Positions 11,984 through 23,050 are shown, counted from the first letter of the stretch. The stretch: 64,000 nucleotides of DNA from Euborellia annulipes (GCA_023213315.1 JAKCPI010012499.1:1-64000), one strand, 5' to 3'. A program made the numbers and translations. The notes: generated by a model from the sequence alone, not told the origin.

Positions 11984-12376
11984 TAGGAACCGACCGAATA
12001 TTCGGTTTCGGTTACGGTTTCGGCCAGTTTCGGCCAAAAATCATGGTTTCGGCCGTAGTTCCGGTTTCGGCCAAAAAGTGGCCGAACCTTTCGGCCGGCC
12101 GAAACCAGAGTCTGAAAAATGGGATGAGACTCGCATGCCAAAAAAAAAAAAAGGTCAAATAATTTGCACTTGAGGGAGAAAAATTTTAGTCTCCCTAAAA
12201 AATGTAAAATGATTTTCACGGGAGGGAAAAAAATTTCAAAAAAAAAAGGTAAAATGAAAAAAAATTTTATAGGAAATACAAGTTTCGGTTTCGGTTACGG
12301 TTTCGGCCGAAACTAAGGTTGAGGCCGAATATTCGGTTTCGGTTTCGGTTGAAAATCTTGTTTCGGTCGGACCCTA
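11984..12376. mobile_element. hAT-like MITE with GGTTTCGG repeats, 393 bp
   Basis: The left end TAGGAACCGACCGA and right end TCGGTCGGACCCTA are inverted repeats. The flanks show an exact 8-bp duplication GAAATAAC (11976-11983, 12377-12384), as expected for hAT. The interior consists of TTCGGTTTCGGTTACGG-type repeats. Confidence 0.85.
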
Positions 12377-12384
12377 GAAATAAC

Positions 12385-12735
12385 ATCATCGGTCCTAACG
12401 CCCAGGACTTAGGCCACCCAAATGGCACACGCCTCTATTGGGCAGAACCTTGGCAAAATGTGAAACTTTTTCACAAAATTTCTTGAGGTTTTATCAAAAT
12501 AAAAATTATCCTCAAGTCTTATCAGAAAAATAAATTAATTAATTTCGTTTTCGAATGAAATTCGAGGAACTGTCCAATACAGGCGTGTGCCATTTGGGTT
12601 GCCTATATCCTGGGCGTTAGTCTCAATACATATGCCGAAAATGTCCCATGGAGTAGTGGCGAACTTAGTAAAGACTATACCAAGAAGACATACAAGGCTT
12701 TGATAAGAAATAATTGGCGATAATATTAATAAAAA
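12385..12735. repeat. Imperfect inverted repeat, possible foldback element
   Basis: AACGCCCAGGACTTAGGC and CAAATGGCACACGCCT near 12397-12435 recur inverted as CAGGCGTGTGCCATTTG and GCCTATATCCTGGGCG near 12580-12617. The arms are about 110 bp; the borders are not resolved. Confidence 0.55.
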
Positions 12736-12893
12736 AAACATCGAAAAATAATTATTTTTGTTTTCATTGTTTTAAAAATTGTTTTTTAAATAAAAAAATT
12801 CAGCTTCTGGCTAACAGCCAAAAGTGTAGTAAGAATTGAATATTTTATTTATTGTATTGTAATAAATAAAATTAATCTTATAATTTAATTAAG

Positions 12894-13160
12894 TGCCCTC
12901 GGGGCTTGGTGTAGTAGTACCAAAAGTCGCGGGTTCGGACCCCAGGCAGTTCAATGATTTTATTTAAGCCATTTGGATACCAAATGGCTTAAATAAGAAT
13001 GCCTGGACCCCAAATATGTATATTAATCAATAACAGTCTTCAATCAATCAATAAAAGTCTTATATGGCCTGAGTTGCCGAAAAGACTGTGTGAATGTGTG
13101 GTGTGAGTGTGAATGAGAAAAAAGTGTGAGTGTTTTTTAACAAAACAAAAAAATTTACCA
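12894..13160 (+). mobile_element. tRNA-derived SINE
   Basis: CCCTCGGGGCTTGGTGTAG, then GTCGCGGGTTCGGACCCCAG (B box), the CCATTTGG...CCAAATGG small hairpin, GGCCTGAGTTGCCGAAAAG and a GTGTGAGTGTGAATG tail. About 25 bp of the tRNA region (A-box to anticodon arm) are deleted compared with the copy at 34178. Confidence 0.85.
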
Positions 13161-13477
13161 AGTATATTTTAAAAATCCTATAGGGTATATGAATAAATTA
13201 AGTTTTAGTTTTTCTATCAAAATTTAATTGAATTGTGTGCTTTTACGAGAAATTATAATGAAGACTTAGTAAATTGATTCATTATAACTAATTTTAGGCT
13301 GATTTTATTGCATTTACTATCACAAGGCTTTTTAATATAGAATTTTTTGAGTTATAATTCCTTTATTAATTAAGTCAAAAATTTTCATCTAAAAAAGTTT
13401 CGATCATGAATAGGGCCTAAGGCTGTAAAATTCGGAATATTTTAATAAAAGTTTGGAAAAAGAAGATGAAGTCCTAC

Positions 13478-13618
13478 CTTCAGAGATGAGCCTCTCCCGA
13501 ATCTCCCAAGCGAAGATGGTGGGATTTTCTCTCTTGTATTGTTCGATTTTACTAACAACTGCTGGGGTGGCTACTTTCGGTTTACTTCCCCCGATCAATC
13601 CCGGAGGCCGTAATGTGC
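13478..13618 (-). CDS. eyg: eyegone-class Pax gene, coding exon 4 (linker and start of RED subdomain)
   Basis: Eyegone/twin-of-eyegone proteins are nuclear Pax transcription factors that bind DNA mainly through the RED half of the paired domain plus a homeodomain, and act in eye and appendage development. The exon encodes 46 full codons plus two split ones, beginning [18 protein letters not shown] and continuing into [31 protein letters not shown] is the paired-domain linker, and FAWEIRERL is the RED helix 2 region typical of eyg/toe and Pax6 relatives. The acceptor is TTTTGCAG and the donor is G|GTAGGA. Both borders split a Gly codon after its first base (phase 1), and joining to exon 3 restores the reading frame exactly (LLG|TLRPP). 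The 141 bp are a multiple of three. The remaining RED helices and the homeodomain are not found in 1-13477. The family assignment rests on remembered family motifs; eyg versus toe cannot be told apart. Confidence 0.93.
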
Positions 13619-14620
13619 CTGCAAAATAATAATAGATAAGTGTTAAAAATTTTCAAATGATATTCTTAAACTATTAATAGTATAGAAAGTGTGTTACACA
13701 AACTGTTTAGGAATATTACATTCGGGTATATGGAAAGATATAGTCAACTAAAAAATTAACTTTCATAAACCAATTTATTAAAAGTTTCATAATAATGAAA
13801 AATTACATACACTAGGCCTAGTTTAAAAAAATCGCCTCTCGAGAGGTTTGAACTCGAGCTATTTACTTTGTTACATACATTTTTAAGCTACTTATATTTG
13901 ATTCAAATTTTTTTACTTAATAAATTAATTTATGAATTTGATTTGGGTATATTAAAATTCAAGCACGGAAGTATTAATATATGAAAAACGATTGAAAATT
14001 CATATTTTTTTTTTACAGTATAATTATTTTAAGAAATAGTCAGATCTAAATAAATAAGATTATATTTTTCTTTATTCTAGTTTATTTAGACTTCAGTGGT
14101 CGGGATCTTTCAATAAAAATTACTAAAAACCTTGGTCCTTGGTTAGTAATTAGTACGGAAAATTACATTTAAATATTATTATATTTTATCTTTATTTTAC
14201 ATCTATCCAAGACGTTTCCTTTTATTTTCTCAAAATATTAAAAAAAAAGCCAACACTTTAAAAACAACAAGCCAAGTCCTTTTGAATAGTCTAATTTAAA
14301 TAATTAATACAAAAATACAAGAAAGAGTGACTGCGCATGCAAAGGAGAATGTTTTTATTGCTAACGATTTAAATTATGCCTAATTATTTAGATTAGGATC
14401 GATTAATTATAACTTATTAAATATACTAGGCTTCAGAATCAATGATATTTAATTTAGTTGATGAAAAAAATGTAAAAAGAGAGAGAAAGGGATGATTTTT
14501 ATCATTTGCCTATACAATTTACACATTTATTTTTTTTTTTCTTTTTCGTCCATGGGTATTATTTTTAATGAGGGTATGAGAAATGAATAGTAAATGAGAA
14601 TGTCTATTAAATAATGAATA
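13619..14620. other. Intron 3, exon-proximal AT-rich sequence
   Basis: Nothing recognised beyond the splice acceptor region. Confidence 0.5.
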
Positions 14621-14629
14621 AATGCAATT

Positions 14630-14870
14630 GTCGAGTTGTCATGGTGGTTATGTACGTGTACATGTGTATGTGTGGGTGTATTGGCGTCTGTAAACCTGGT
14701 GGCAATCGATTATCGCGTCATGATCATGGGCTACGTGGCGGCTCGTGTGGAGCTCGCGTTGCTGTACAGGCGCCAGTACGGCGCACGCCACCAAACCACC
14801 ACCCACCCTAAACATACACACCCTCTTCCTCCCTCCCTCCACGTCTATAAGGGAATTCGCTACATAAAAG
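14630..14870. promoter_or_regulatory. Candidate conserved noncoding element
   Basis: GC-rich unique block with TGGTGGCAATCGATTATCGC, GTCATGATCATGGGC, GTGGAGCTCGCG and CAGGCGCCAGTACGGCGC, followed by CCACCCACC repeats. Overlapping open frames on both strands have no family resemblance. It lies 1 kb upstream of exon 4 within intron 3. Confidence 0.35.
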
Positions 14871-15172
14871 CCTATGATGAATTTCAAAATTAATAATACC
14901 CTTTTTTTTTAACATTACAAAAATTGGGCGGCATGAATAATGAATGTCATTTCATTGTAAGGTTTTTTCAAACAAAAGATATTTATTTGTACAAATCATG
15001 GTAAAATTCATTTAATTAAAAATGGAAAATAGTATTTTTATAGGTAGGCCCTATAGTAAAAATGTTAAATTTTTATTTTTTTATTTTTAGCAATCATTGC
15101 CATTTCCCACATACATATAACATTAACATTAGTAAAATATAACTATGTTGTTTCTTGATGCTGGATATTATA

Positions 15173-15421
15173 TGGACCGTTTATTTTGAAAGTGGTGAAA
15201 GTCCATTTTTTTAAAAATGAGATAACACATAATTTATGCTTAAATTAATGTAAATTTTCTATGTATAACTAGCTAGTGGTAAATTTCTTAAAAAATTCCC
15301 ATGTTTTGTACAATTGAAAATTAGTCAGTAAATAGATTTTTTAATAAACAGATATGCTAACCTTTCATTTTCTCGGTACAATAGAAAATGGACTTACACC
15401 GCTTCCAAAATAAACGGTCCA
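15173..15421. mobile_element. MITE with TGGACCGTTTATTTTG terminal inverted repeats
   Basis: TGGACCGTTTATTTTGAAAG at the left is matched by CTTCCAAAATAAACGGTCCA at the right, with GTCCATTTT/AAAATGGAC inside. About 249 bp. Confidence 0.75.
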
Positions 15422-15507
15422 AATGAGGATGTGGTATATGGAGGTCGACATCCAACCAGTAAAGAAAATATAAATGTAAATTAAATTGTATTCTGGGTAT
15501 GTGAGAT

Positions 15508-15650
15508 TGGAGTCGGGAGGAATAAAACCAGCGTTGTCGAACATCTTTACACTTCTCTTTATTCTAAGCAGATGTTTCGGTAACCATAACGTCTGCTTAG
15601 AATAAAAGTGTAAAGGTGTTCGACAACGCTGATTTTATTCCTCCCAACTC
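15508..15650. repeat. Near-perfect palindrome, about 143 bp
   Basis: GGGAGGAATAAAACCAGCG and ACATCTTTACACTTCTCTTT at the left are inverted at the right (GTGTAAAGGTGTTCGACAAC...ATTCCTCCC) around a loop TTTCGGTAACCATAACG. Probable foldback MITE. Confidence 0.75.
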
Positions 15651-15699
15651 AGAGAATACAAATGGTTAAAATGTTGCTACACTACAATGTCAACTAACC

Positions 15700-15800
15700 T
15701 GACAATTTGACATCAATTTTTGTCCTGATGAAGAATGCGATCGGCACTCAAAACATCGACAAAAAATAGACTTTTATTTTTTCGTCTTGGCTGCCCATAT
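15700..15800 (+). repeat. Repeat end with a CTGATGAAG...AAAAC motif
   Basis: CCTGATGAAGAATGCGATCG followed by GCACTCAAAACATCG, then CCATATACCACATCCTCAT, which is inverted relative to ATGAGGATGTGGTATATGG at 15424. The palindromes above therefore lie inside a larger inverted structure. Confidence 0.45.
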
Positions 15801-15873
15801 ACCACATCCTCATATTAGTAAAATATATATTTTTTTAAATTACCTATTGAATCAATTTACCCCCCCCCCCTCT

Positions 15874-16048
15874 CTGAAGAGTTTAGAGCTAGTGGCAAAT
15901 GTCAATTTTGATAATCCCAAAAGTCAAAGGGAATGGGTTGGGATTCAAAACAGTCTAATGAATATTTATTTAAATCAGGGCCTATCGTAAATTAAATCAG
16001 TAAAACTAAAAAATGTCTATATGGCCTCAGATGCCAAAAAAAAAAAAA
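15874..16048 (+). mobile_element. Degenerate tRNA-derived SINE
   Basis: GAGCTAGTGGCAAATGTCAA, GGGTTGGGATTCAAAACAGT (decayed B box), AATATTTATTTAAATCA and TATGGCCTCAGATGCC, then an A-run. Confidence 0.6.
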
Positions 16049-16974
16049 TATTTTGAAATCAAAGGGGAAAACTTGTTATTATAGTCATGCATAGATGTAG
16101 TCAGGAGGTTTTAAGGGGATGTCCAAGATTTAAAATCCCCTCCCCTTCAATGAAACAATATAAGAAATCAAATAAAATAAATCAATTTTCAAAGTAGGCC
16201 TATATACAGAAAATTTGTATAACAATTTATATAATAATTAATAATAATCAAATAATGTCATCATAAAATCAGTATTAGAGTTTGAGTAATAATAATTCAT
16301 ACGAATAAAATATAAGTTTATATATCAAGTAATTTTTTTTTTTTTTATTTCAATCCGGTCTAAAGCGAAATAAGTCTAATCGAAACTTCACTTATAAGTA
16401 TTCTGTAAATATAAACATAACAGTGTTATTAAAGAAATCGGTGAGCCAAGGACAAGATTAATATTAAAAAATTCATACAGGAGAATTGAACAAAGGGACT
16501 TAAGATTTTAAATCCTCTTACAAATTAACCAGGGGGTAAATTTATGTTTATTGAAATGAAAATATTAGAAGACTCGTCTCAAACGATTATAAATATTCAT
16601 TCACTAAAATGTGTACGAGTTAAATTCTGGATAAAAAAAAATTTTTCATTAAAGCAACACTTTATATTTATTTCCAAGTCCAAATAAAGAAAAAGAATAA
16701 TTAAATAAAAAGTTATAATAATTAATATTAATTATACAAAAATATGTAAATTCCAACCACGTTTGTTAATTAATTTGTTTCATAATAATTTCTTTCCACT
16801 TCCTTAGAAGCAAATTGCGATCATCCTTTGCACTACACACAACTCTATAATAATCTAAAAACTAATCATTATTAGTTCTGAATAAGATCATTTTTTGTGT
16901 TTATTTTCAAATAATTTATTTTTTCTCCTGTTTTTCAAACGGTCTGTCCTTAAAATCGTGACTAATTGATGCTA
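16049..16974. other. Intronic AT-rich sequence, nothing recognised
   Basis: Only a short inverted motif CAAGATTTAAAATCCCC at 16120-16145. Confidence 0.45.
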
Positions 16975-17165
16975 AGCGAACCGGAATTCTCATGTGAAGC
17001 CTCTCTATAATTTAAAAATGGCTGCCTTCAGAGCCTGAAACAAGGTCGCCAGCCATTTCATATTCTAATGCTAAGAGAAAATCATCAGTTGAGAGATTGT
17101 TTATTTATTATCGAATGATATCAATGACAGACAGACAAAGCGAAAGCTGCAATTAGATTCTCTCT
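16975..17165. promoter_or_regulatory. Candidate conserved noncoding element
   Basis: Contains an inverted pair AAATGGCTGCC / GCCAGCCATTT, the word ATCAATGACAGACAGACAAA (TGACAG, Meis/homothorax-like) and GCAATTAGATTC (homeodomain-like). No coding frame. Confidence 0.3.
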
Positions 17166-17402
17166 ATTCATAGTTTTGTAGTTAATATTATCATACTTTC
17201 ATGATCTCAAACAGAGAGAGAGTGTACAATATAAATTTATTATTGGAGAGAGTCAATATCTGTATTATACGAGTTAGTTGATAGACAATAAAATTTTAAT
17301 ATATAAAAAGATGACAAACTAGAGTCTACTCTTTGCTCCAAAAAGAATTTATTGGTTAAAGACACTAGGAAATTCGCTATTATAATTGTGATCATAGGCA
17401 TA

Positions 17403-17895
17403 TTATGGCCCTCAGGTCTTGGTGTAGTTGCTAGCGTGCTGGCCTTCTATACCAAGGGTAGCGGGTTCGGACCCAGGCAGGGGCGGATCCAGAGGTGTTT
17501 CCCGGGGGGGGGGGTGTGGTGGGGTCGTCCCAACCAACTATTTTTTTTTTTTTTTTAATTAAATTTGTTCTTTTTTTGTTTGATAAAAATAAATAAAAAT
17601 TAAATTTTTAATTATTAATTTTAAAAATTTTAAAATAAAAATATTTTTTTTTTAAAAAAAAAATTTTTTTTTTTGTGGGGGGGGGGGGGGACTTCCCCCC
17701 CTTCCCCCCCCGATCCCAGGCAGTCCGATGATTTTATATTTGTAAATGCTTAAGTCAATATGCCTGGATCCCAAATATATATATTAATTTAAAAGGGTTT
17801 CTTTAAAAGTCTTTATATGACCTGAGTTGCCGAAAAGACTGTGTGTGTGGGCCTAAGTGTGTGGAAAAGTGTTTTTTATAAAAAAAAAAAAAAAA
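17403..17895 (+). mobile_element. tRNA-derived SINE, split by a hAT-like MITE
   Basis: CCCTCAGGTCTTGGTGTAG, GCTAGCGTGCTGGCC and GCGGGTTCGGACCCAGG, then after the insertion CCCAGGCAGTCCGATG and GACCTGAGTTGCCGAAAAG, ending in a long A-run. Confidence 0.8.
17478..17712. mobile_element. hAT-like MITE (CAGGGGCGGATCCAG family)
   Basis: It starts CAGGGGCGGATCCAGAGG, is largely G-, T- and C-runs inside, and lies in the SINE with a slightly decayed 8-bp duplication (GACCCAGG / ATCCCAGG). The right terminal repeat is lost in a C-run, and homopolymer lengths here may be unreliable. Confidence 0.65.
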
Positions 17896-18357
17896 ATTAT
17901 CAATAGAAAGGACTGATAACCCTCCTACAGTCTTTTCAGAAAAAATTTCGATTGTTAAAAATTATTATTTTTCTTTATAAAGTTGGCTAATATTGAAATA
18001 AAATTTTATATTAGGCCTACATCCACAAAAATTAGTGCCTGTGTCTTAAAAGTGTTTAAAAAAAAATGAACGATCTTTTTTTAATGTTTCGTGTTCAATG
18101 TAAAAGAATTTCATTTAAACAAAGGAACAGAATTCATTTGACGTTTAAATTAAATATAAAAAAAAAAATTCCATGATTCGTACGCTCTGTTTAGAATATC
18201 CTTTGGTCATTTGGGTTGCCTACCTACCAGTAACGAATACTAATCCAATTGAGAGAAACTTTCTATGGTAATAATATAATTCTGAAACACAATATTTGTT
18301 TCTTACTAATCAATTACTCTTTTTAAATATTAATTTTTATAATCCCTCCCCCTCTCC

Positions 18358-18575
18358 CAGTGGCCGTCTCGGCTAAAGTTGTTGACAAATGTCAATAATG
18401 ATAGTTTGGTAACCACAGTGCGCGGGTTCGCATCCCAGGCAGTCCGATGAATTTATTTAAATCATTTGGATACCAAATGGTTTAAATAAATATGTCTGGA
18501 TCCCCTATTATATATCGTTTCTAAATGCTGTATCGTTAAAAGTCTATATGGCCTAAGATGCATGCCGAAAAGAAA
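18358..18575 (+). mobile_element. tRNA-derived SINE, variant
   Basis: GTGGCCGTCTCGGCTAAAG head, GCGGGTTCGCATCCCAGGC B box, AATTTATTTAAATCATTTGG, then TATGGCCTAAGATGC and an A-run. Confidence 0.75.
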
Positions 18576-19127
18576 AAAAAAATTATAATTCTAAAAACTA
18601 TCATCAAATAATTTTGTGATAGAATCAATATTCAATAAATTACAAAACTTTGTAGTCAAGTTTAGAAAGGGCGCCCATATTACCCATTGAAATAAAGTTT
18701 TGTCTAACTCCACGACATCGCACCAATTCCCCAGTCACAAAATCATCCTAAAATATGAAAGATCAAATGGTAGCACTGTCTAATCACAAAAAAGAAAACA
18801 AATTTAAAAACCTAAATAGAATAAATAAATAAATAAATAAAGTGAAATAATGGAATTAACAGAAAGCAGTCACTTGTTTAATATTATCTCCAGGCTTGTT
18901 AGTTTAATTATTCATAAAGCTTTACTTTTCGAGTGATCGATTCTCTGCTGCAATCGAAAGATAAATTATTCAAAAAGATAAATATCTAACTAAGTCTAAT
19001 CACATAATCCAAAAAGGCAAAAAAATACTTATTATAGGGCTAATATTATATTAAAACTTCATAGAATTAATGATCAATTATTTATTATTAAAAAAAACTA
19101 TTCATGAATTTAAAAAAATATACGTTT
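18576..19127. other. Intronic sequence, nothing certain
   Basis: 18660-18750 is more complex (GGGCGCCCATATTACCC, CACGACATCGCACC) but unassigned. An AAAT microsatellite lies at 18820-18840. Confidence 0.4.
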
Positions 19128-19220
19128 AAATGGATCCCATCACAATAGTCCCACGAGAGGGAGTTGCTGTGACACTTTGGAAGGGACTCAAGAAGGTTCC
19201 CTCAGTGATGCAATTTTTGT
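19128..19220 (+). repeat. Fragment of the repeat also seen at 40240
   Basis: GATCCCATCACAATAGTCCC, GAGAGGGAGTTGCTGTG, GGAAGGGACTC and CCCTCAGTGATGCA match, in the same order, the block at 40255-40360. Confidence 0.6.
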
Positions 19221-19251
19221 AAATAATTACAATATAATAAAATTTAAAAAA

Positions 19252-19352
19252 TAAGATTTTTTATTTTTCCCCAATTGAGTTTTATTCCTAATATTTCAAA
19301 GGCACAAAGGCTCTTCTTCTTTGAAGAATTGGGGAAAAAATAAAAAATCTTG
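19252..19352. repeat. Short hairpin repeat
   Basis: AAGATTTTTTATTTTTCCCC followed by AATT is inverted at AATTGGGGAAAAAATAAAAA, leaving a loop of about 45 bases. Confidence 0.65.
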
Positions 19353-19742
19353 CTTTTGTTTTTCCTTCCTACATCCTTGCCGAAAAGACAGCGTCATGGT
19401 GGTGTTTTGAATTATATGTTTCTCGGAATCACTCATTAATCTTCAACTAATTTTAATAGTCTTCAATCAGTTAAAAAAGATAATGCAATATCAAAAAATA
19501 TTCCTTGTCATTACTTTTTAAATTTTTTTAAAAGTTTTTTCGACATCTAAAGGCATTAAATAAAATAAATTTTTAGGATGCGAACCCAGGTCTTAGACAC
19601 TAGAAGTAAACAAAACAATGTTTTCACTCGACCCATATTAATGAACTAATCAAATATTTGACACTCAAATTTATAGAAATTCAAAAAGTTGATTTAATAT
19701 AGTGAAATTATATATCTTGCAAATATATAATTTTATATTATT

Positions 19743-19900
19743 AACCGTGTTTTTTTTAAGGTCTTTTTCGGCATCCGAGTCAATTTAAAACCCGTCTTTA
19801 TTTATTTCATTTGATTGGTAGTCAATTCAAATGAAATAAATTTTTGTCGCATGAGACCCCTAGCACAAGAGGCTTTAAACCACTGAGTCATGGCCCAATA
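19743..19900 (-). mobile_element. tRNA-derived SINE, second type, degenerate
   Basis: Reverse-strand copy: GGTCTTTTTCGGCATCCGAG, then CAAATGAAATAAATTTTTGT and CGCATGAGACCCC, a decayed tRNA region and TGAGTCATGGCCC. The same order of blocks is better preserved at 48541-48706. Confidence 0.65.
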
Positions 19901-19990
19901 TCTCTGAGAAGAATTATAATATTTCTTTCTTTTTTTTATTAAATTATCCTTTGAATTGCGAAACTAGGCAAGAAAAATTATTTAAAATCG

Positions 19991-20200
19991 TATACTTGTT
20001 GAGATTACTTGTCTATGATTTAAAGCAGATGAAGGGCTGATTTTAGTAAGAAAAAGCTTGATGAGAACCAAATACATGCGCTATTAGTCGGCCAGACTTA
20101 AGTTTTCCAATAAAAAAGAAAAAACCTCATCAAGCTTTTTCTTACTAAAATCAGCCCTTCATCTGCTTTAAATCATAGACAAGTAATTTCAACAAGTATA
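19991..20200. repeat. Long near-perfect palindrome, 210 bp
   Basis: The left arm from TATACTTGTTGAGATTACTT to AAAAAGCTTGATGAG is repeated inverted as CTCATCAAGCTTTTTC to CAACAAGTATA with about one mismatch in 75 bases. The loop is about 55 bases. Probable recent foldback MITE. Confidence 0.85.
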
Positions 20201-20284
20201 AGATTTTATACAAAATAATTTTTAGTTTTGTAGAAGCATAATGCAAAGTTAGAAGGTATAGGTGTCTGATATGAAAGAGTTTTG

Positions 20285-20460
20285 GGTATATGTAATGGGG
20301 CCCAGAGTGGGAGCAACGCTGGCACAGGTAGCGCTAACGTTCTGCACGCAACGCCCTCACGCACAGAATAGCGCTAATTGGCCGGCACACAGATTAAAGC
20401 CAGACTAGTCATCTGTCCTGTCTAATTATAGGGATCATCTCCGACACGAGTACACACACA
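20285..20460. promoter_or_regulatory. Strong candidate for a conserved intronic enhancer
   Basis: Sharply GC-richer unique block: GAGTGGGAGCAACGCTGG, AGCGCTAACGTTCTGCACG, CAGAATAGCGCTAATTGGCC, GTCTAATTATAGGGATCATC. It contains two homeodomain-type cores (CTAATTG, CTAATTA) and repeated GCGCTAA words, with no repeat structure or open frame. Confidence 0.4.
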
Positions 20461-20730
20461 ATAAGTTTATTAAATATTGTCAGTGGGATCGGTGAAATTT
20501 AGTTAGCTAATTTATTAGACTATATTTTAAAAACAAATTATAGTAGTGTATTTTTTTAGTCATGATAATAAATATGTATAAAACAGTAATGTACTGAGAG
20601 TGGGATACTTCATTGAACAAGCAAGAAAATCTAAATGAAATGAATGAAATCTATTTGAATATTTCAAATATGAAAAGAGAAATATTTAACTAAACATTTC
20701 CGGGAAACTGAGGGTTATTTGTAGAAGATA

Positions 20731-20772
20731 GAACGTTTCGGCCACCCATTCTGTAGTCTTATTCAGATACTA
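20731..20772 (-). repeat. GGCCGAAACGTTC motif block
   Basis: The reverse strand reads TCTGAATAAGACTACAGAAT then GGGTGGCCGAAACGTTC, like the inverted pair at 55056-55281. Single copy. Confidence 0.45.
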
Positions 20773-20831
20773 TCACAAAGACTCACATCTAGATATTTAT
20801 ATTTCAAACTAGTTGTTTTTATGAAATTTTT

Positions 20832-21358
20832 ACTTTCTCTTACCTCTATATATGTTAATATATATAGAGAGAAAGTATTGGATTTATGTCAAAAATTCAA
20901 TGTCGAGATTTTGATGGATATTCACGTTTTGAGGTCCCCTGAGTAAAAAAAAAAATGGATTTCGAAACATGGTCTGTGTGTCTGTCTGTCTGTGTGTTCA
21001 ATTTTAAGCATGAAGGAATTGAGCTACGAGGTTGAAATTTTATATTTAAGTTAGGTACCCCCTCGAACGCAATTCGAAGCTTTTGAACAAAATCGGCTAA
21101 AGAGTACTAGGACTTTACTGATGTACTTTTTCAGTTTTTTTCGATTATATCAACATTCGCTCAAACGATTTTGATTAAAATTCAAAAATCAATTATTTTT
21201 TAGATGCTCTTTAAAATGTATATTCTTATTTTGGCAATGAAATCTTATGAAGCACACTTTACTCTTGTACTTCATAGGCAAGAAATGGTTGCCATGGTAA
21301 CAAAATATTAATATTTTCCCACCAAAGGTAAGTGAAAGTTGTATGCTGTCACACCAGA
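20832..21358 (+). mobile_element. HPE copy, internally deleted
   Basis: It starts ACTTTCTCTTACC after a T-run and has the TCGAGATTTTGATGG, GTCTGTCTGTCTGTG and GGTTGCCATGGTAACA blocks. The terminal hairpin has lost most of its first arm. It ends GTCACACCAGA before a T-run. Confidence 0.85.
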
Positions 21359-22040
21359 TTTTTTGATTGTTGAACGAGATGTAATAATTGCCTAAACTTT
21401 ATATGTTATAAAAATGAAATACAGTTTGCCGAAAATTATGAATTTTTAATTAATACCAACAAAAGTTTCAACTCATAAGCCTATAACTAACTTGTTAATT
21501 AGTTGCTAATAATTTAATCTGTAAAAAGGACTCTCAATCATCTACTTTTAAAAGGTGCTAAAGTTTTAAATAGTATTTAGCCTACTAATTTCTCTAAATG
21601 TTTAATAAAATTAAGAGCGAATCGAATTGGCTACTAATCAATTGAAATAAATAATAACGAAGTCTAAATGGCCTTAGAAAGTAAGAGCAGAGTGCAAGCC
21701 TATAAGAAACGCCCACTTAGAGCAAAAAAGTACTAGGCCTATATAAGATTACTCACTTCACTTCCCTATTTGATCATACATATTATTCTTTTCATTTATA
21801 AAATTTTTATACGTACAAACAGAAATTTACAAGAAATCAATCGTGCCAAAAAAAACAAAAACTTTATCTAAAATCTCAAAACATTTCATTCAAATGAATA
21901 GGAATTAGTGTGAGCGAATGATATTATATTTTATATCATGCAATATTTATTACTGATTCTAATTAGAATAAAAAAAAATGATCAAATAAAATAAACGAGA
22001 TGAATTAATTTGTTAATTTACCAAAAATGAAACCAAACTT
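21359..22040. other. Intronic AT-rich sequence, nothing recognised
   Basis: No repeat ends or coding character. Confidence 0.5.
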
Positions 22041-22044
22041 CCTG

Positions 22045-22205
22045 TGTCTTATGAAGATAAAAGAAAAGTTCTCATTTTGCGAATGAACAATACACGCACC
22101 TCCTGAGAGGAGTGATGAGATCCTATCGATAACAGAGCATTTGCAAAGATGGTTCGGCATCCTCTTATCCGGCTATTGTCTTGTTTATTCATGAAACCCG
22201 TTAAT
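22045..22205. promoter_or_regulatory. Candidate conserved noncoding element
   Basis: Complex block with an imperfect inverted CTCCTGAGAGGAGTGATGAG, TCCTATCGATAACAG (TATCGATA and GATAA cores), and GCATCCTCTTATCCGGC. The open frame on the minus strand runs into an A/T tract and looks non-coding. Confidence 0.33.
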
Positions 22206-22784
22206 AACAAAAAAAAAAAAAAAAAAAAAAAACAATCAGGAAATATTTTCATAGTTTTTTAAAATCGGATCGGATCACACAATCGTATTTTACTATATGA
22301 TGATTTCTAACGGTAGAAAATAATTATTTCAATTTGAATAAGAGAGAGGAAAAAAATATTAATTAACAAAGAATGGAACGGAACGTTCCAAACATGATTA
22401 AGATGTATTTCCGGAAGATAAAAAAAAGAAAATACAAATTTCTTATTCAGAGGCCTCTTTAACGCTTATAAAATTATTGGTTATTTTATTTAAGTGGGTC
22501 AATCAGTTATTACTTGCAAATTACTTTACGAAATGGAAATTACTAGGAACAAAAGGTTCCCTTTGTCCCACCCGGTCTTTTTTTTTTAAATAATTCATTT
22601 TCAATTATTTGTTTAGTTTTCTCATGAAGAAATTTCCAATTTACTATGATAAATTATTACTAGTTTGAAATAGTTACTTTTGAAATTGTTTTACCTAATA
22701 TCGTACTAAAAAATTTATTAAACCACAATTATTTAAAAAAAAAAAACAGAAAAATAAAAGAAATTTTTTATGGGATTAATTTTT

Positions 22785-23050
22785 ACTTTCTCTTAGTCTA
22801 TATATGAAATATATAGAAAGTATTGCGAACATGTCAAAAATTCGATGTCAAGAATTTGATGGATACGTATTGAAGTCCCCTAAGTCCAAAAAAGTGGGTC
22901 CCGCAAATTTGTCCGTCTGTCTGTCTGTGAACAAAATATCACAGTGACAAAAAAGCTAGTAAGTTGAAATTTCAAATTAAAATTAGGCACCTCTCCCTAG
23001 GGGTGAAAATGAGTTTTTGAATAAAATCGACCAAAAAGTACTAGTACTAT
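22785..23050 (+). mobile_element. HPE 5' part, truncated
   Basis: ACTTTCTCTTAG start, TCGATGTCAAGAATTTGATG, GTCCGTCTGTCTGTCTGTG, ending at AGTACTAGTACT where the next, inverted copy begins. Confidence 0.8.

Noticed and set aside
1..13477. Search for the rest of RED and the homeodomain on the minus strand
   Set aside because: No stretch with the expected PSVSSINRILRN-type or WFQNRRAK-type coding pattern was found; the region is AT-rich repeats and candidate islands only.
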